Part shown: piece after piece, positions 44,301-58,330 of the stretch
Layout: each line of letters begins with the position of its first letter
Position numbering within the stretch: position 1 is the stretch's first letter
Origin: Caballeronia glebae
GTDB lineage: Bacteria > Pseudomonadota > Gammaproteobacteria > Burkholderiales > Burkholderiaceae
DNA: 64,000 nt
Direction of reading: 5' to 3'
Assembly (NCBI RefSeq): GCF_001545035.1
Contig: NZ_FCOJ02000003.1
Location: 160,579 to 224,578 of the forward strand
Notes under the pieces: generated by a model
Told to the model about the DNA's origin: nothing
Databases searched by the model: none
The model's input: the letters and a program-made list of their open reading frames with translations, nothing else
Program-made: the position numbers and the translations under genes

Positions 44301-44327
44301 CCCGGCGCACATGCGCCGGGTCGCGTT
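44301..44327. terminator. Terminator between convergent genes
   Basis: CCCGGCGCA (44301-44309) and TGCGCCGGG (44312-44320) form a 9-bp stem with a two-base loop, followed by TCGCGTTTATTT. It lies between the secreted protein and the convergent symporter. Confidence 0.65.
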
Positions 44328-44345
44328 TATTTCAGACGACTCGCT

Positions 44346-45773
44346 TCACGCGTGCCGATGCTCCGCAAGCGCCTCGTGCACCGCCTCGTGCATCGTCTCC
44401 CCCCGCCGCGCTCCAGCCGCTTGCTTCGCACCGGGAATCTCGCGCCCACGCAGCGAGCAGCCAACCGTCTCCGTGACGAACAACAACGCGATCGCGCCCA
44501 CCGCGCAAGCGCCCATCATGTAATACGCCGGCACCAGCGTGCTACCCGTGCGGCCGATGAGCCAGTCGGTGACCATCGGCGCCGTACCGCCGAATATCGA
44601 CGTCGACAGGTTATAGGCGATCGCCATGCCCGCGTAACGCGCCTGCGTCGGGAACATCGCGGGGAACATCGCCGAGATGCTCGCCAGTTGCGGCACATAC
44701 AGCAGGCCCAGCACAGCAAGACCGATCAGCGCGCCCGCAATGCCGTGCGTCATCAGCGAGAACATCGGCACGGCCGCGACGAAGATGCCGAAGAGCGAAA
44801 GCCACCACACCTTCTTGCGCCCGATGCGGTCCGACAGCGCGCCCGCGAAAGGCAGCAGCACCATCATCGAGAGCATGCCGATGAGCGGCAGCAGCAGCGA
44901 GAGGTTGTCGCTCATGCCAAGCTCTTTCTTCATGAACGTCGGCATATAGGCGAGCAGCACGTAGTTCACGACGTTGAGCGCCACGACCAGTCCGCCGAGT
45001 TGCAGCAGCGGCTTCCAGTATTTGCCGAACAACTCGCCCAGCGTCACGCCCGCATGATGCTCGCGTTCCGCCGCTTCGGCGCACTCGCGAAACACCGGCG
45101 TGTCTTCCATCTTCGAGCGCAGATAAAGTCCGATGAGACCGAGCGGCGCCGCGACGAGGAACGGCAGGCGCCATCCCCATGAATGCATCGCGTCGTTGCC
45201 GAGCAGGACGGAGCAGCCGAGCATCAGGAACGCGCCGAGCGAAAAGCCCGCGAGCGTGCCAAATTCGAGAAAGCTGCCGCAAAAGCCGCGCTTGTCATCG
45301 GGCGCGTATTCGGCCATGAAGGTGGCCGCGCCGCCGTATTCGCCGCCCGTCGAGAAGCCCTGGATCATGCGCAGCGCGACGAGCGCCACGGGCGCCCATA
45401 TGCCGATGCTGCCATACGAAGGCAACAGGCCGACGAGCAGCGTCGCCATCGACATGATGATGATGGTCAGCGCGAGCACGTGCTTGCGGCCGAGACGGTC
45501 GCCGAGCGGGCCCCAGAAGAGGCCGCCGAGCGGACGCACGAGAAACGAAATCGCGAACGTGGCGAGCGCGAACAACGTGGCTTGCGCGGTGCTGCCGGGA
45601 AAAAGCGCGGCCGAGATATAGGTCAGGCCATAGCTGTAGATGCCGTAGTCGAACCACTCGGTCGCATTGCCTATTGCCGAGGCGGCCATGGCGCGCCGAA
45701 GCGCCGCGCGCGGCGTCGTTCGATCAGGCGCGGTGTGATGGCCCTGCCTCGTGGATGGTTGCACGTAACTCAT
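44346..45773 (-). CDS. MHS-family MFS transporter (ProP/KgtP/CitA type)
   Basis: The 475-residue protein has 12 membrane segments and the metabolite:H+ symporter hallmarks: WFDYGIYSYGLTYISAALFPG, GPLGDRLGRKHVLALTI and GFSTGGEYGGAATFMAEYAPDDKRGF. Such symporters take up osmolytes, organic acids or aromatic acids. The substrate cannot be deduced. It is monocistronic, with no neighbour in the same direction. Confidence 0.85.
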   Translation of the reverse strand: MSYVQPSTRQGHHTAPDRTTPRAALRRAMAASAIGNATEWFDYGIYSYGLTYISAALFPGSTAQATLFALATFAISFLVRPLGGLFWGPLGDRLGRKHVLALTIIIMSMATLLVGLLPSYGSIGIWAPVALVALRMIQGFSTGGEYGGAATFMAEYAPDDKRGFCGSFLEFGTLAGFSLGAFLMLGCSVLLGNDAMHSWGWRLPFLVAAPLGLIGLYLRSKMEDTPVFRECAEAAEREHHAGVTLGELFGKYWKPLLQLGGLVVALNVVNYVLLAYMPTFMKKELGMSDNLSLLLPLIGMLSMMVLLPFAGALSDRIGRKKVWWLSLFGIFVAAVPMFSLMTHGIAGALIGLAVLGLLYVPQLASISAMFPAMFPTQARYAGMAIAYNLSTSIFGGTAPMVTDWLIGRTGSTLVPAYYMMGACAVGAIALLFVTETVGCSLRGREIPGAKQAAGARRGETMHEAVHEALAEHRHA

Positions 45774-46073
45774 AGTCGTCTTCCGGATGCGTCATGGACC
45801 CGGTGCTGCGCTCGAATTCGCGCGCCATGCACCGCCTTGAGATCAAGATACAGACGCATGCCGCCTGCCTCGCATGTCCTAGGACGATCGCGACGCTGGG
45901 GTTTTCCCGCAAGCGCGGGCCATTCTTGCCGATCGCTCAGGGAAACCGCCGGGCTTCTTACCGCGTGGCTTACAGGCTTGTCGGATTCGCGGCGTGAAGC
46001 GCGCCGCCCGCGTGGAAAACGAGGTATGTCGCCTGCCCGCGCCACGTGTCATAGGACAATGCGCGGGCTAGGC
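45774..46073. other. Intergenic region with nothing recognised
   Basis: This 300-bp region separates the symporter from the small protein ending at 46074. I see no repeat or convincing ORF with a ribosome site. The symporter promoter should lie near its left end. Confidence 0.5.
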
Positions 46074-46340
46074 TCAAGGCTCGGGATGAGCGAGATCCGC
46101 CGCGACGATCCGCAGACCGAGCGCCTCCGCCGCACGCCGCGCGTCGTCGCTCGATTCGAACGGGCCGATGGTCTCGCAGCCATCGAACGGATAGAGCACG
46201 CGCCGGTCGCGCTTTCTCACGACCTTCAGCGTGCCGATGTGCATGCCCGTCGCATTCACCACGTACGATGCGTAAATGTCGAAGTCTTCGTGCGCGCCTG
46301 CGCCTGATGTTGATGTGGCTTTAGGCATCGGTCTGGACAT
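46074..46340 (-). CDS. Small protein of unknown function
   Basis: The ~88-residue product contains FDIYASYVVNATGMHIGTLKVVRKRDRRVLYPF, suggesting a short β-sheet domain, and ends with DARRAAEALGLRIVAADL. There is no signal or membrane segment. Starts at 46340 or 46328 are both possible and neither has a good Shine-Dalgarno. Similar small proteins are frequent in Burkholderia. It is divergent from the large histidine kinase, so a shared control region is possible. Confidence 0.5.
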   Translation of the reverse strand: MSRPMPKATSTSGAGAHEDFDIYASYVVNATGMHIGTLKVVRKRDRRVLYPFDGCETIGPFESSDDARRAAEALGLRIVAADLAHPEP

Positions 46341-46535
46341 GGGTCGCTTGTGTGAGGCGGGCGCGTGAAGGTCATGCGCAACGTTATCTATTTGAGCGAC
46401 ATATCCAGCAAAAGCCGTGCCGCGCCGCCTCGAACGCCTTGCCGGGCGGGGCTGACGCGCGTGCGGAGAGTTTAAGAAAGCGCGTTTTCCGTGCGAGAAT
46501 TCAGAATCGTTCGCACCGTATCCGAAAAGCGCCAC

Positions 46536-51497
<4,962 letters not shown>

Positions 51498-51510
51498 AAA
51501 GTTTCGACGA

Positions 51511-52644
51511 TCAACCCGCGCGACGCTTTCTCACGGCTTGTGCGAGCAGGTCGAGCACGGGTTCGCTTTGCGTCCAGCCAAGGCATGCATCCGTGATCGA
51601 TACACCGTGCTTCAGCGGCACGCCCGGCTTCAGATCCTGACGGCCTTCTTCCAGATGACTCTCGATCATCACGCCGGTGATGCGCCGCTCGCCCGCTTCC
51701 AGTTGACGCGCGATGTCCTGCGCGACATCCACCTGACGCAGATGCGACTTGTTCGAGTTGGCGTGCGAGCAATCGATCATCACCTGTTCGCGCTGGCCGA
51801 GCTTGGCCAACGCAGCGCACGTCGCCGCGACGCTTTCGGCGTCGTAGTTCGGCCCCATCTTGCCGCCGCGCAGAATGACGTGGCAGTCGTCGTTGCCGCG
51901 CGTCTCGAAGATCGCGGCCATGCCCATCTTCGTCATGCCCATGAACGCGTGGCTCGCGCGCGCCGCGACGATCGCGTCGGCCGCGACCTGCACGCCGCCA
52001 TCGGTGCCGTTCTTGAAACCGATCGGGCAGGAAAGACCCGACGCAAGCTGACGATGGCTCTGGCTCTCCGTCGTGCGCGCGCCGATCGCGCCCCACGCGA
52101 TCAGATCGGCGATGTATTGCGGGCTGAGCAGATCGAGAAACTCGGTTGCGGTCGGAAGACCGAGACCGCTGATGTCGAGAAGCAGTTCGCGCGCGCGGCG
52201 CAGGCCTTCGTTGATGCGGAAGCTGCCGTCGAGACGCGGATCGTTGATGTAGCCCTTCCAGCCCACCGTCGTGCGCGGCTTTTCGAAATACACGCGCATC
52301 ACGATGACGAGATCGTCGCGCAACGCATGCGCGACTTTCTTCAGGCGCTGCGCGTATTCCATCGCCTGATCGTGATCGTGAATGGAGCACGGACCGACGA
52401 CCACGACGAGCCTGTCATCGCGGCCATGCAGAATATTCGCGATAGCCGTGCGGCTTTCCTCGACGAGCGTCTGCACGCCGGGCGTGACCGGCAGTTCGTC
52501 GAGCAGCAAGGCCGGCGAGATCAGCGGACGCACCGCGCCAATGCGCGTATCGTCGATGCGGGTCGTGTCTTGCGTGGAGTCGGCCACGCCTGCCTCCTGA
52601 TCGCGGGAGGGATTGTCGATGCGGGTCAAGATAAGCTCCGTCAT
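51511..52644 (-). CDS. aroG: 3-deoxy-7-phosphoheptulonate (DAHP) synthase, class I
   Basis: The 377-residue protein condenses phosphoenolpyruvate and erythrose 4-phosphate in the first step of the shikimate pathway. Hallmarks are VVVGPCSIHD (metal/PEP), MRVYFEKPRTTVGWKG, GARTTESQSHRQLASGLSCP and DCSHANSNK. The N-terminal ~45 residues are extended relative to the core, as in the Escherichia coli AroG/F/H group that is feedback-inhibited by aromatic amino acids. Which amino acid inhibits it is not decidable here. Confidence 0.93.
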   Translation of the reverse strand: MTELILTRIDNPSRDQEAGVADSTQDTTRIDDTRIGAVRPLISPALLLDELPVTPGVQTLVEESRTAIANILHGRDDRLVVVVGPCSIHDHDQAMEYAQRLKKVAHALRDDLVIVMRVYFEKPRTTVGWKGYINDPRLDGSFRINEGLRRARELLLDISGLGLPTATEFLDLLSPQYIADLIAWGAIGARTTESQSHRQLASGLSCPIGFKNGTDGGVQVAADAIVAARASHAFMGMTKMGMAAIFETRGNDDCHVILRGGKMGPNYDAESVAATCAALAKLGQREQVMIDCSHANSNKSHLRQVDVAQDIARQLEAGERRITGVMIESHLEEGRQDLKPGVPLKHGVSITDACLGWTQSEPVLDLLAQAVRKRRAG

Positions 52645-52806
52645 GCGTAATTGATGCAGAATTCAGGGACTTTATGCGTTATTTCCGCGATGAAACGGGC
52701 TCGCGGCGCAAACATCCATTATCGCATTTGCCGCAGCCCGCTCGCCGCATCGTGCGTATCATGAAGCCAACACGACACGCTCAAACTCACTCGAAGGGAG
52801 CAGACC

Positions 52807-53481
52807 ATGCGCATCGAAACATCATTCCTGTTCGACCTGGACGGCACGCTCGTCGATAGCGTCTATCAGCACGTGCTCGCGTGGAAAGAAGCGCTCGACG
52901 CCGAGGGCATCGAGTTGTCCGTGTGGCGCATTCATCGCAAAATCGGCATGAGCGGCGGCCTCTTCACCGATCAGTTGTTGCGCGAGACGCATGGCGAGAT
53001 CAGCGCGGATCGCGTCGAGCGGCTGCGCCAATTGCATGCGCAGGCGTACACGCGGTTGCGCGCGCAGGTGTGCCCGTTGCCCGGCGCGCGTGAATTGCTG
53101 GACGCGTTGACGCAAGCCGGCACGCGCTGGGCCATTGCCACGAGCGGACGCATGGAAACCGCGCAGGTCAATCTCGAAGCATTGGGTGTCGATCCGTCGA
53201 AGCAAGTGGTCATCACACGCGACATGGTGAAGTACGCGAAGCCCGATCCCGACCTGTTCCTCGCCGCCGCCGAGCGTCTGAACGTGCCCATCGAGCATAC
53301 GGTCGTCGTCGGCGACAGCATCTGGGACATGCTGGCCGCGCGTCGTTGCCGCTCGCTCGGTGTCGGCTTGCTGTCGGGCGGTTATGGCAGCGATGAACTG
53401 GAGCGCTCCGGCGCGTTGCGCGTGTACGAAGATCCGGCGGACTTGCTGCTGCATCTCGACGAAGTCGCGGCGCGGCCTTGA
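52807..53481 (+). CDS. HAD-family phosphatase
   Basis: The 224-residue protein has HAD motif I FDLDGTLVDS (nucleophile and acid Asp), motif II ATSG, motif III Lys in YAKPDPDLF and motif IV VVGDSIWDM. An α-helical cap lies between motif I and motif II, as in phosphoglycolate- or β-phosphoglucomutase-like HADs. GGGAG precedes the ATG. It is followed 18 bp later by galM on the same strand; a sugar phosphate substrate is possible. Confidence 0.85.
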   Translation: MRIETSFLFDLDGTLVDSVYQHVLAWKEALDAEGIELSVWRIHRKIGMSGGLFTDQLLRETHGEISADRVERLRQLHAQAYTRLRAQVCPLPGARELLDALTQAGTRWAIATSGRMETAQVNLEALGVDPSKQVVITRDMVKYAKPDPDLFLAAAERLNVPIEHTVVVGDSIWDMLAARRCRSLGVGLLSGGYGSDELERSGALRVYEDPADLLLHLDEVAARP

Positions 53482-53499
53482 AGCGCGTTCAATCGTGAG

Positions 53500-54537
53500 A
53501 TGATCGCGCCCATGACGCCCTCTTCCATCGACGTGCGCCCCTGGCGCAATGCCAATCTCTACACGCTGCGCAATGCATCGGGCATGCGCGTCGATATCAG
53601 CGACCTCGGCGCGACGCTCGTTTCATGGTTCGCGCCCGATCGACAGGGACATTTCGCCGATGTCCTGCTCGGTCACGACACGCCCGACGACTATGTGAAC
53701 GGCAGCGCGTTCATCGGCGCGATCGTCGGGCGCTGGGCCAATCGAATCCGCGACGCGCGCTTCGTGCTCGATGAGCTCGCGCATCAGGTCGAGCGCAACG
53801 AAGGCGCGAATCATCTGCATGGCGGCTCGGCGGGTTTTCATCGGCAGATGTGGCGCGCGCAGGCGGCGCACGGCGCGCTCGTCATGACGCTGCGTTCGCC
53901 CGCGGGCGCGGCGGGCTTTCCCGGCAATCTGGATGTGACCGTGCGTTATGCGCTCGACGACGGCGGAACGTTATCGATCGACTACGAAGCGCACACCGAT
54001 GCGCCGACGCCCATCAACCTGACGAATCACGCCTACTTCAATCTGGGCGATGACGCGAGCATTCGCGATCACGAGTTATCGATTGCATCGGATACGTACT
54101 TCGCAATCGATGCGACGTCGATTCCCGTCGCTCGCGAAAGCGCGAAGGACAGCGTGTTCGATTTGCGCGCGCCTTCATCGATCGGCGCGCGTCTCGATGC
54201 GGCACATCCGCAACTCGCGCTCGCGGGCGGCTTCGATCATTGTTATGTCTTGAACGACGATGCGAAAGAACCGCGCACGGTTGCCGTGCTGTTCGATCCG
54301 TCGAGCGGACGCGAGCTGAGCGTATCGACCGATGCACGCGGCTTGCAGTTCTACTCGGGGAATTATCTGGAAGATGTGCCCGCACGCGGCGGATCGCGTT
54401 ATCGCAAGCATGCGGGGTTATGCCTCGAAGCGGGTGGCTTCCCGAACGAGATCAACATGAAAGACGGCGAGCGCGCCGTCTTGCGTCCTGACGAAAGTTA
54501 TCGCCAGCGCACGCGCTATACCTTGCGCGTGCGCTGA
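53500..54537 (+). CDS. galM: Aldose 1-epimerase (galactose mutarotase)
   Basis: The 345-residue protein is a full-length GalM-type mutarotase: GATLVSWFAPD, FIGAIVGRWANRIRDARF, NHLHGG, the catalytic His region NLTNHAYFNLGD and C-terminal GLCLEAGGFPNEIN, which carries the catalytic Glu. It equilibrates α and β anomers of hexoses. An ATG at 53512 is an alternative start. It probably shares a transcript with the HAD gene. It differs from the shorter epimerase-family protein at 34039. Confidence 0.88.
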   Translation: MIAPMTPSSIDVRPWRNANLYTLRNASGMRVDISDLGATLVSWFAPDRQGHFADVLLGHDTPDDYVNGSAFIGAIVGRWANRIRDARFVLDELAHQVERNEGANHLHGGSAGFHRQMWRAQAAHGALVMTLRSPAGAAGFPGNLDVTVRYALDDGGTLSIDYEAHTDAPTPINLTNHAYFNLGDDASIRDHELSIASDTYFAIDATSIPVARESAKDSVFDLRAPSSIGARLDAAHPQLALAGGFDHCYVLNDDAKEPRTVAVLFDPSSGRELSVSTDARGLQFYSGNYLEDVPARGGSRYRKHAGLCLEAGGFPNEINMKDGERAVLRPDESYRQRTRYTLRVR

Positions 54538-54544
54538 CGCGACA

Positions 54545-55681
54545 TCAGAAGATATTGCGCAAGCCGATCGACACGCCGGTCTGATTCGAGCGGCCCGGCA
54601 ATTCGACATCCGCCGCGCCCGTCACCTTGTTGAAGTCCACGGTGCCGTAGACTTCGGTGCGTTTCGACAGCGCATACTCCGCCAGCGCGACGCCCGTGTA
54701 GCGATTGCCGCTGCCCGTCGCGCCGCCGCCGATGGCCGCGTTCTTCATGTGGTCGTAATAGAACGCGCCCGTGAGCAACAGCGCCGGTGTGACCTGATAG
54801 GTGACGCCTGCGAACGGGCCATCGTCGCGACGGCCAGAGCCTTTCAGGATATCGGTGCCCGACACGAGGCCGCGTTGCTGCAGGATGCTATCGACGAAGC
54901 CCGTGTCATCGGTCGAATGCAGATAGCCCACATAGAGCTTCGCCGCGCCGATTGCATAGACCGCGTTCGCGTTCCATATCTTCTGCTTGTTCGCGGAGTT
55001 GTCGCTGTTCTGCTGATAGCCGCCGCCGATGGAGAGCGGACCCATTGCATACGACGCGGTGAAGCCGTACATGTTGCCCGCGCCCATGTGACCCGGAACC
55101 TGACCCGAGAAGCCGCCCGCGCCCGTCGACGTATAATTCGTGCCGAACGAGTACATCGCGCCGATCGTGAGGCCCGCGAACGTGCCGTTGTACTTGACGG
55201 CATTATCCGCATAGAGACCCGCGCCGAGCGCAACCGGCAGCCACGCATTCTCGAAGTAATTACCGACGGTGAGCGGATCGTAGGTGTCGCCGAGCATGTC
55301 GAAGAGCGGCGTCTTCTGACGGCCGAGTGTCACCGTGCCATATTGATTCGACAGACCGACGAAGGCCGCGCGGTTGAAGGCGCGCGCGCTGTCGGAATAC
55401 TGGCCGTTCTCCAGTTCCACGCCGCTTTCCAACTGGAAGATCGCCTTCAGGCCGCCGCCGAGATCTTCCGTGCCCTTGAAGCCGATACGGCTGTTGGTGA
55501 TCGCGCCGTTGGTCATGAACAGCTTGCCGTCGTTGTTGGCATTGGCGTTCGTGAGATAACGCACGCTCACGTCGGCGACGCCATAGAGCGTGACCGAGCT
55601 TTGCGCGAATGCGGATTGACACGCGAGCGCCATGACCGATGCGCCGATGCCCGCGAGGGCACGCGATGTGATTGTCTTCAT
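54545..55681 (-). CDS. Outer-membrane porin (OmpC/Gram-negative porin type)
   Basis: The 378-residue protein has a signal peptide (cleavage after AFA near 26), then the standard porin opening QSSVTLYGVADVSVRYLTN, multiple amphipathic β-strands and a C-terminal Phe (GLRNIF), as required for outer-membrane insertion. It forms a trimeric 16-strand pore for small solutes in Burkholderia. It follows the liv operon on the same strand but 209 bp away, so it likely has its own promoter. Confidence 0.9.
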   Translation of the reverse strand: MKTITSRALAGIGASVMALACQSAFAQSSVTLYGVADVSVRYLTNANANNDGKLFMTNGAITNSRIGFKGTEDLGGGLKAIFQLESGVELENGQYSDSARAFNRAAFVGLSNQYGTVTLGRQKTPLFDMLGDTYDPLTVGNYFENAWLPVALGAGLYADNAVKYNGTFAGLTIGAMYSFGTNYTSTGAGGFSGQVPGHMGAGNMYGFTASYAMGPLSIGGGYQQNSDNSANKQKIWNANAVYAIGAAKLYVGYLHSTDDTGFVDSILQQRGLVSGTDILKGSGRRDDGPFAGVTYQVTPALLLTGAFYYDHMKNAAIGGGATGSGNRYTGVALAEYALSKRTEVYGTVDFNKVTGAADVELPGRSNQTGVSIGLRNIF

Positions 55682-55890
55682 GATGTGTTGGAAGCGCGTA
55701 TTAGTTAGCAGTTTTTTTACGGGCTTCGATGCGTCGCCTTTCAGATCGCTGTCTGATCGCGAACAGCTTCCGCGTGACGCATGAAAGCACGCGGTTTTTT
55801 AACACATCAATTATCGCGACGTCTGATTTGGTGCAATACGTGTAGTGTTTTATGCAACAACGGATACGCGTTTAGTTGCATGTGCACGCT

Positions 55891-57405
55891 TCATACCTTC
55901 GCTTGCGCGACTTGCGCTGGCTCGGACGGCACCGCTTCGAGGAAGCCTCTTCCCATCTCCTTCTCGAATCGCGACGGACTGCCCTCCCACACGATGCGCG
56001 CATGTTCGAGCACATACACGCGATCCGCATGCGGCAGCGCGAACGTGACGTTCTGCTCGCCCAATAGCACGGTAATCGGCGTGGTCTTCTGCATCAACTC
56101 CATCGCCTTCGACAATTGCTCAAGAATCACCGGCGCGAGACCGAGCGTGGGCTCGTCGAGGATGAGCAGCTTCGGCTGCATCATCAGCGCGCGTGCGATC
56201 GCGAGCATCTGCTGCTCGCCGCCCGACAGCGTGCGCGCGGTCTGCGCCTGACGCGATTCGAGTATCGGAAAGAGTTCGAAGAGCCACTTGAGTTGATCGG
56301 CGCGCATCTTGTCCGGAAGATGATAGCCGCCGAGATCAAGGTTCTCGCGCACGGTCATGTCGCCGAAGAGTTCGCGCGTTTCCGGGCATTGCACGATGCC
56401 GCCGCGCGCGATCGCCGCGCCGCTCATGCCCTTTAGATCCCGCGAGCCGTAGCGAATGGTTCCCTGATAAGCCACGAGTCCGGAGATCGCGTTGAAGAGC
56501 GTCGTCTTGCCCGCGCCGTTCAGTCCGACCACCGATACGAACTCGCCTTCGCGCACGTGCATGCTCACGCTGTCGAGCGCGCGCGCCTTGCCGTACAGCA
56601 CGCCGACATTCTCGACCTGAAGAATCGATGGCTTGTCGCTCACGACTTCCGCGCCGCGCTCGCGCGCCTCGATCTTGCCGCCGAGATACACGCGCCGCAC
56701 GGTCTCGTTGCGCATCACCTCGTCGGCGGTGCCTTCTGCCACGTACTCGCCGAGATACATCGCGAGCACGCGATCCGCGAGCGCCGCGAGACTCTTCACG
56801 TTGTGATCGACGAGCAGCACCGCGCGCCCTTCCGCGCGAAAGCCGCGAATCAATTCGGAGAACGCTTCCGACTCGGCGGCGGTGAGGCCCGCGAAAGGCT
56901 CGTCGACGAGCACGACGCGCGGATCGCGCGCGATCGCCTTCGCCATCTCCATGCGGCGCAGATCGGCGAAAGGCAGCGTCGCGGGATGACGATGCATCAC
57001 GTGGCTCAACCCCACGCGCTCCGCGATCTCGCGCGCGCGCCGGTTCACATGCGGATCGGCGGCGAGCTTCACGAGCGAATCGGGCAACAGCGCGAGCTTG
57101 ATGTGTTCGAGCACCGTCTGCCGATGCAGCGGCCGCGAATGCTGGAACACGATGCCCACGCCCGCGCGCGCGATGCGATGCGGCGGCCAGCCGGCCATCT
57201 CCACGTCATCGACTTTGATCGACCCCGCGTTGGGCCGCTCGATGCCCATGATGAGCTTCATCACCGTGGACTTGCCGGAACCGTTCGGACCGATGAGGCC
57301 GAGTATCTCGCCGGGCCGGATATCGAAGCCGATGTCCTTCACCGCGACGAGACCGCCGAAGCGCTTGGTGAGGCCGCGCACCGAGAGTAATGGCGTATCG
57401 CTCAT
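55891..57405 (-). CDS. Fused LivG-LivF branched-chain amino-acid ABC ATPase
   Basis: The 504-residue polypeptide has two ABC domains. The first (about 1-265) is LivG-like, with GPNGSGKST, LPFADLRRMEMAKA and LVDEPFAGL. The second (about 268-504) is LivF-like, with GLNGAGKTT, LSGGEQQMLAIARALM and LILDEPTLGLAP. Usually these are separate genes; here one frame runs through an inter-domain linker near ERGAEVVSDKP with no stop. The first domain has a weaker signature (LPFADLRR). The start overlaps the livM stop by ATGA. Confidence 0.9.
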   Translation of the reverse strand: MSDTPLLSVRGLTKRFGGLVAVKDIGFDIRPGEILGLIGPNGSGKSTVMKLIMGIERPNAGSIKVDDVEMAGWPPHRIARAGVGIVFQHSRPLHRQTVLEHIKLALLPDSLVKLAADPHVNRRAREIAERVGLSHVMHRHPATLPFADLRRMEMAKAIARDPRVVLVDEPFAGLTAAESEAFSELIRGFRAEGRAVLLVDHNVKSLAALADRVLAMYLGEYVAEGTADEVMRNETVRRVYLGGKIEARERGAEVVSDKPSILQVENVGVLYGKARALDSVSMHVREGEFVSVVGLNGAGKTTLFNAISGLVAYQGTIRYGSRDLKGMSGAAIARGGIVQCPETRELFGDMTVRENLDLGGYHLPDKMRADQLKWLFELFPILESRQAQTARTLSGGEQQMLAIARALMMQPKLLILDEPTLGLAPVILEQLSKAMELMQKTTPITVLLGEQNVTFALPHADRVYVLEHARIVWEGSPSRFEKEMGRGFLEAVPSEPAQVAQAKV

Positions 57406-58328
57406 TCGCGCTCCCTCACACGCAGGATGTTGCCGAGCAATCCATCCGGAAAGAATAGAATGACCGCGAGCGCGACAGCCGCGACCACGAACGTGTTGAT
57501 CTGCCCGAGCGGACGCAGGAATTCCCCCGCGACGATGAGAAAGATCGAGCCGAGCACCGCGCCGAGTATCGTGCGCCGCCCGCCGAGCACCGCCGCGATG
57601 ATGATCTGCACGCCGATGCCGATATCGACCACCGTGCTCACCGACGCCGTGCCTTGATAGAACACGAGCATCGCGCCCGCGACGCCCGAAAACACCGCGC
57701 TGATGCAAAACGCCGCGAGCTTATGCTTCACGACGTTGAAGCCGAGCGCTTGCGCGCCGACGGTATCCTGGCCGCTCGCCTGCAGAATGAGACCGATCGC
57801 CGAGCGCGACAAGCCGAACAGGATGATCGCGCAGCCGATCAGGAAAGCGAGCGCGATCCAGTAGTTGATGCTCGCGTCGACGGACATTACATCGGGCACC
57901 ATCATGCCGATCTCGCCGCCCGTGATGCCCGCGAAGATCACGATCGCGTTCTGCAGCAACAACACCGCGACGAGCGTGACGAGACCGAAGTACGGTCCGC
58001 GCAGGCGCAACGCCGGCACCGCGAGCAGCAAGCCGCCGACGAGCGCGACGAGGCCGCCCGCCATCACGCATATCGGTATCGGCGCGGCGGCGTGCGCGTT
58101 CAGTATCGCGGCGGAGTATGCGCCGAGGCCGATCAGGAACGTCGGCCCGAAGTTCACTTCACCCGCGAAGCCGAACAGCAAGTCCCACGACATCGCGAAG
58201 ACGCCGAAGTAGTAGGCGACGGTCAGCACGCCGAGGATATAGCCGGTGAGCCACCACGGCAGCGTCGCGGCGACGATCGCGAGCAACACCGCGGACCCTA
58301 TCAGACGCGAGCGAACGATCTCTTTCAT
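57402..58328 (-). CDS. livM: LivM-like branched-chain amino-acid ABC permease
   Basis: The 308-residue protein has about eight to nine hydrophobic segments and LivM features such as SWDLLFGFAGEVNFGP, LRLRGPYFGLVTL and GGRRTILGAVLGS. The ATG at 58328 lies two bases after the livH stop. It forms the channel with LivH, and the fused ATPase follows by ATGA overlap. Substrates may be branched-chain amino acids, amides or aromatic acids; the family is broad. Confidence 0.87.
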   Translation of the reverse strand: MKEIVRSRLIGSAVLLAIVAATLPWWLTGYILGVLTVAYYFGVFAMSWDLLFGFAGEVNFGPTFLIGLGAYSAAILNAHAAAPIPICVMAGGLVALVGGLLLAVPALRLRGPYFGLVTLVAVLLLQNAIVIFAGITGGEIGMMVPDVMSVDASINYWIALAFLIGCAIILFGLSRSAIGLILQASGQDTVGAQALGFNVVKHKLAAFCISAVFSGVAGAMLVFYQGTASVSTVVDIGIGVQIIIAAVLGGRRTILGAVLGSIFLIVAGEFLRPLGQINTFVVAAVALAVILFFPDGLLGNILRVRERE

Positions 58329-58330
58329 GA

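Noticed and set aside
55770..55800. Hairpin CCGCGTG/CACGCGG followed by six T residues on the plus strand
   Set aside because: It looks like a terminator on the plus strand, but no plus-strand gene ends there; it lies between liv and porin genes that run the other way. It may be part of the porin leader.
55891..57405. Separate livG and livF genes
   Set aside because: One frame is continuous through both domains with a plausible linker, so I call a fusion; an internal start cannot be excluded but is not needed.
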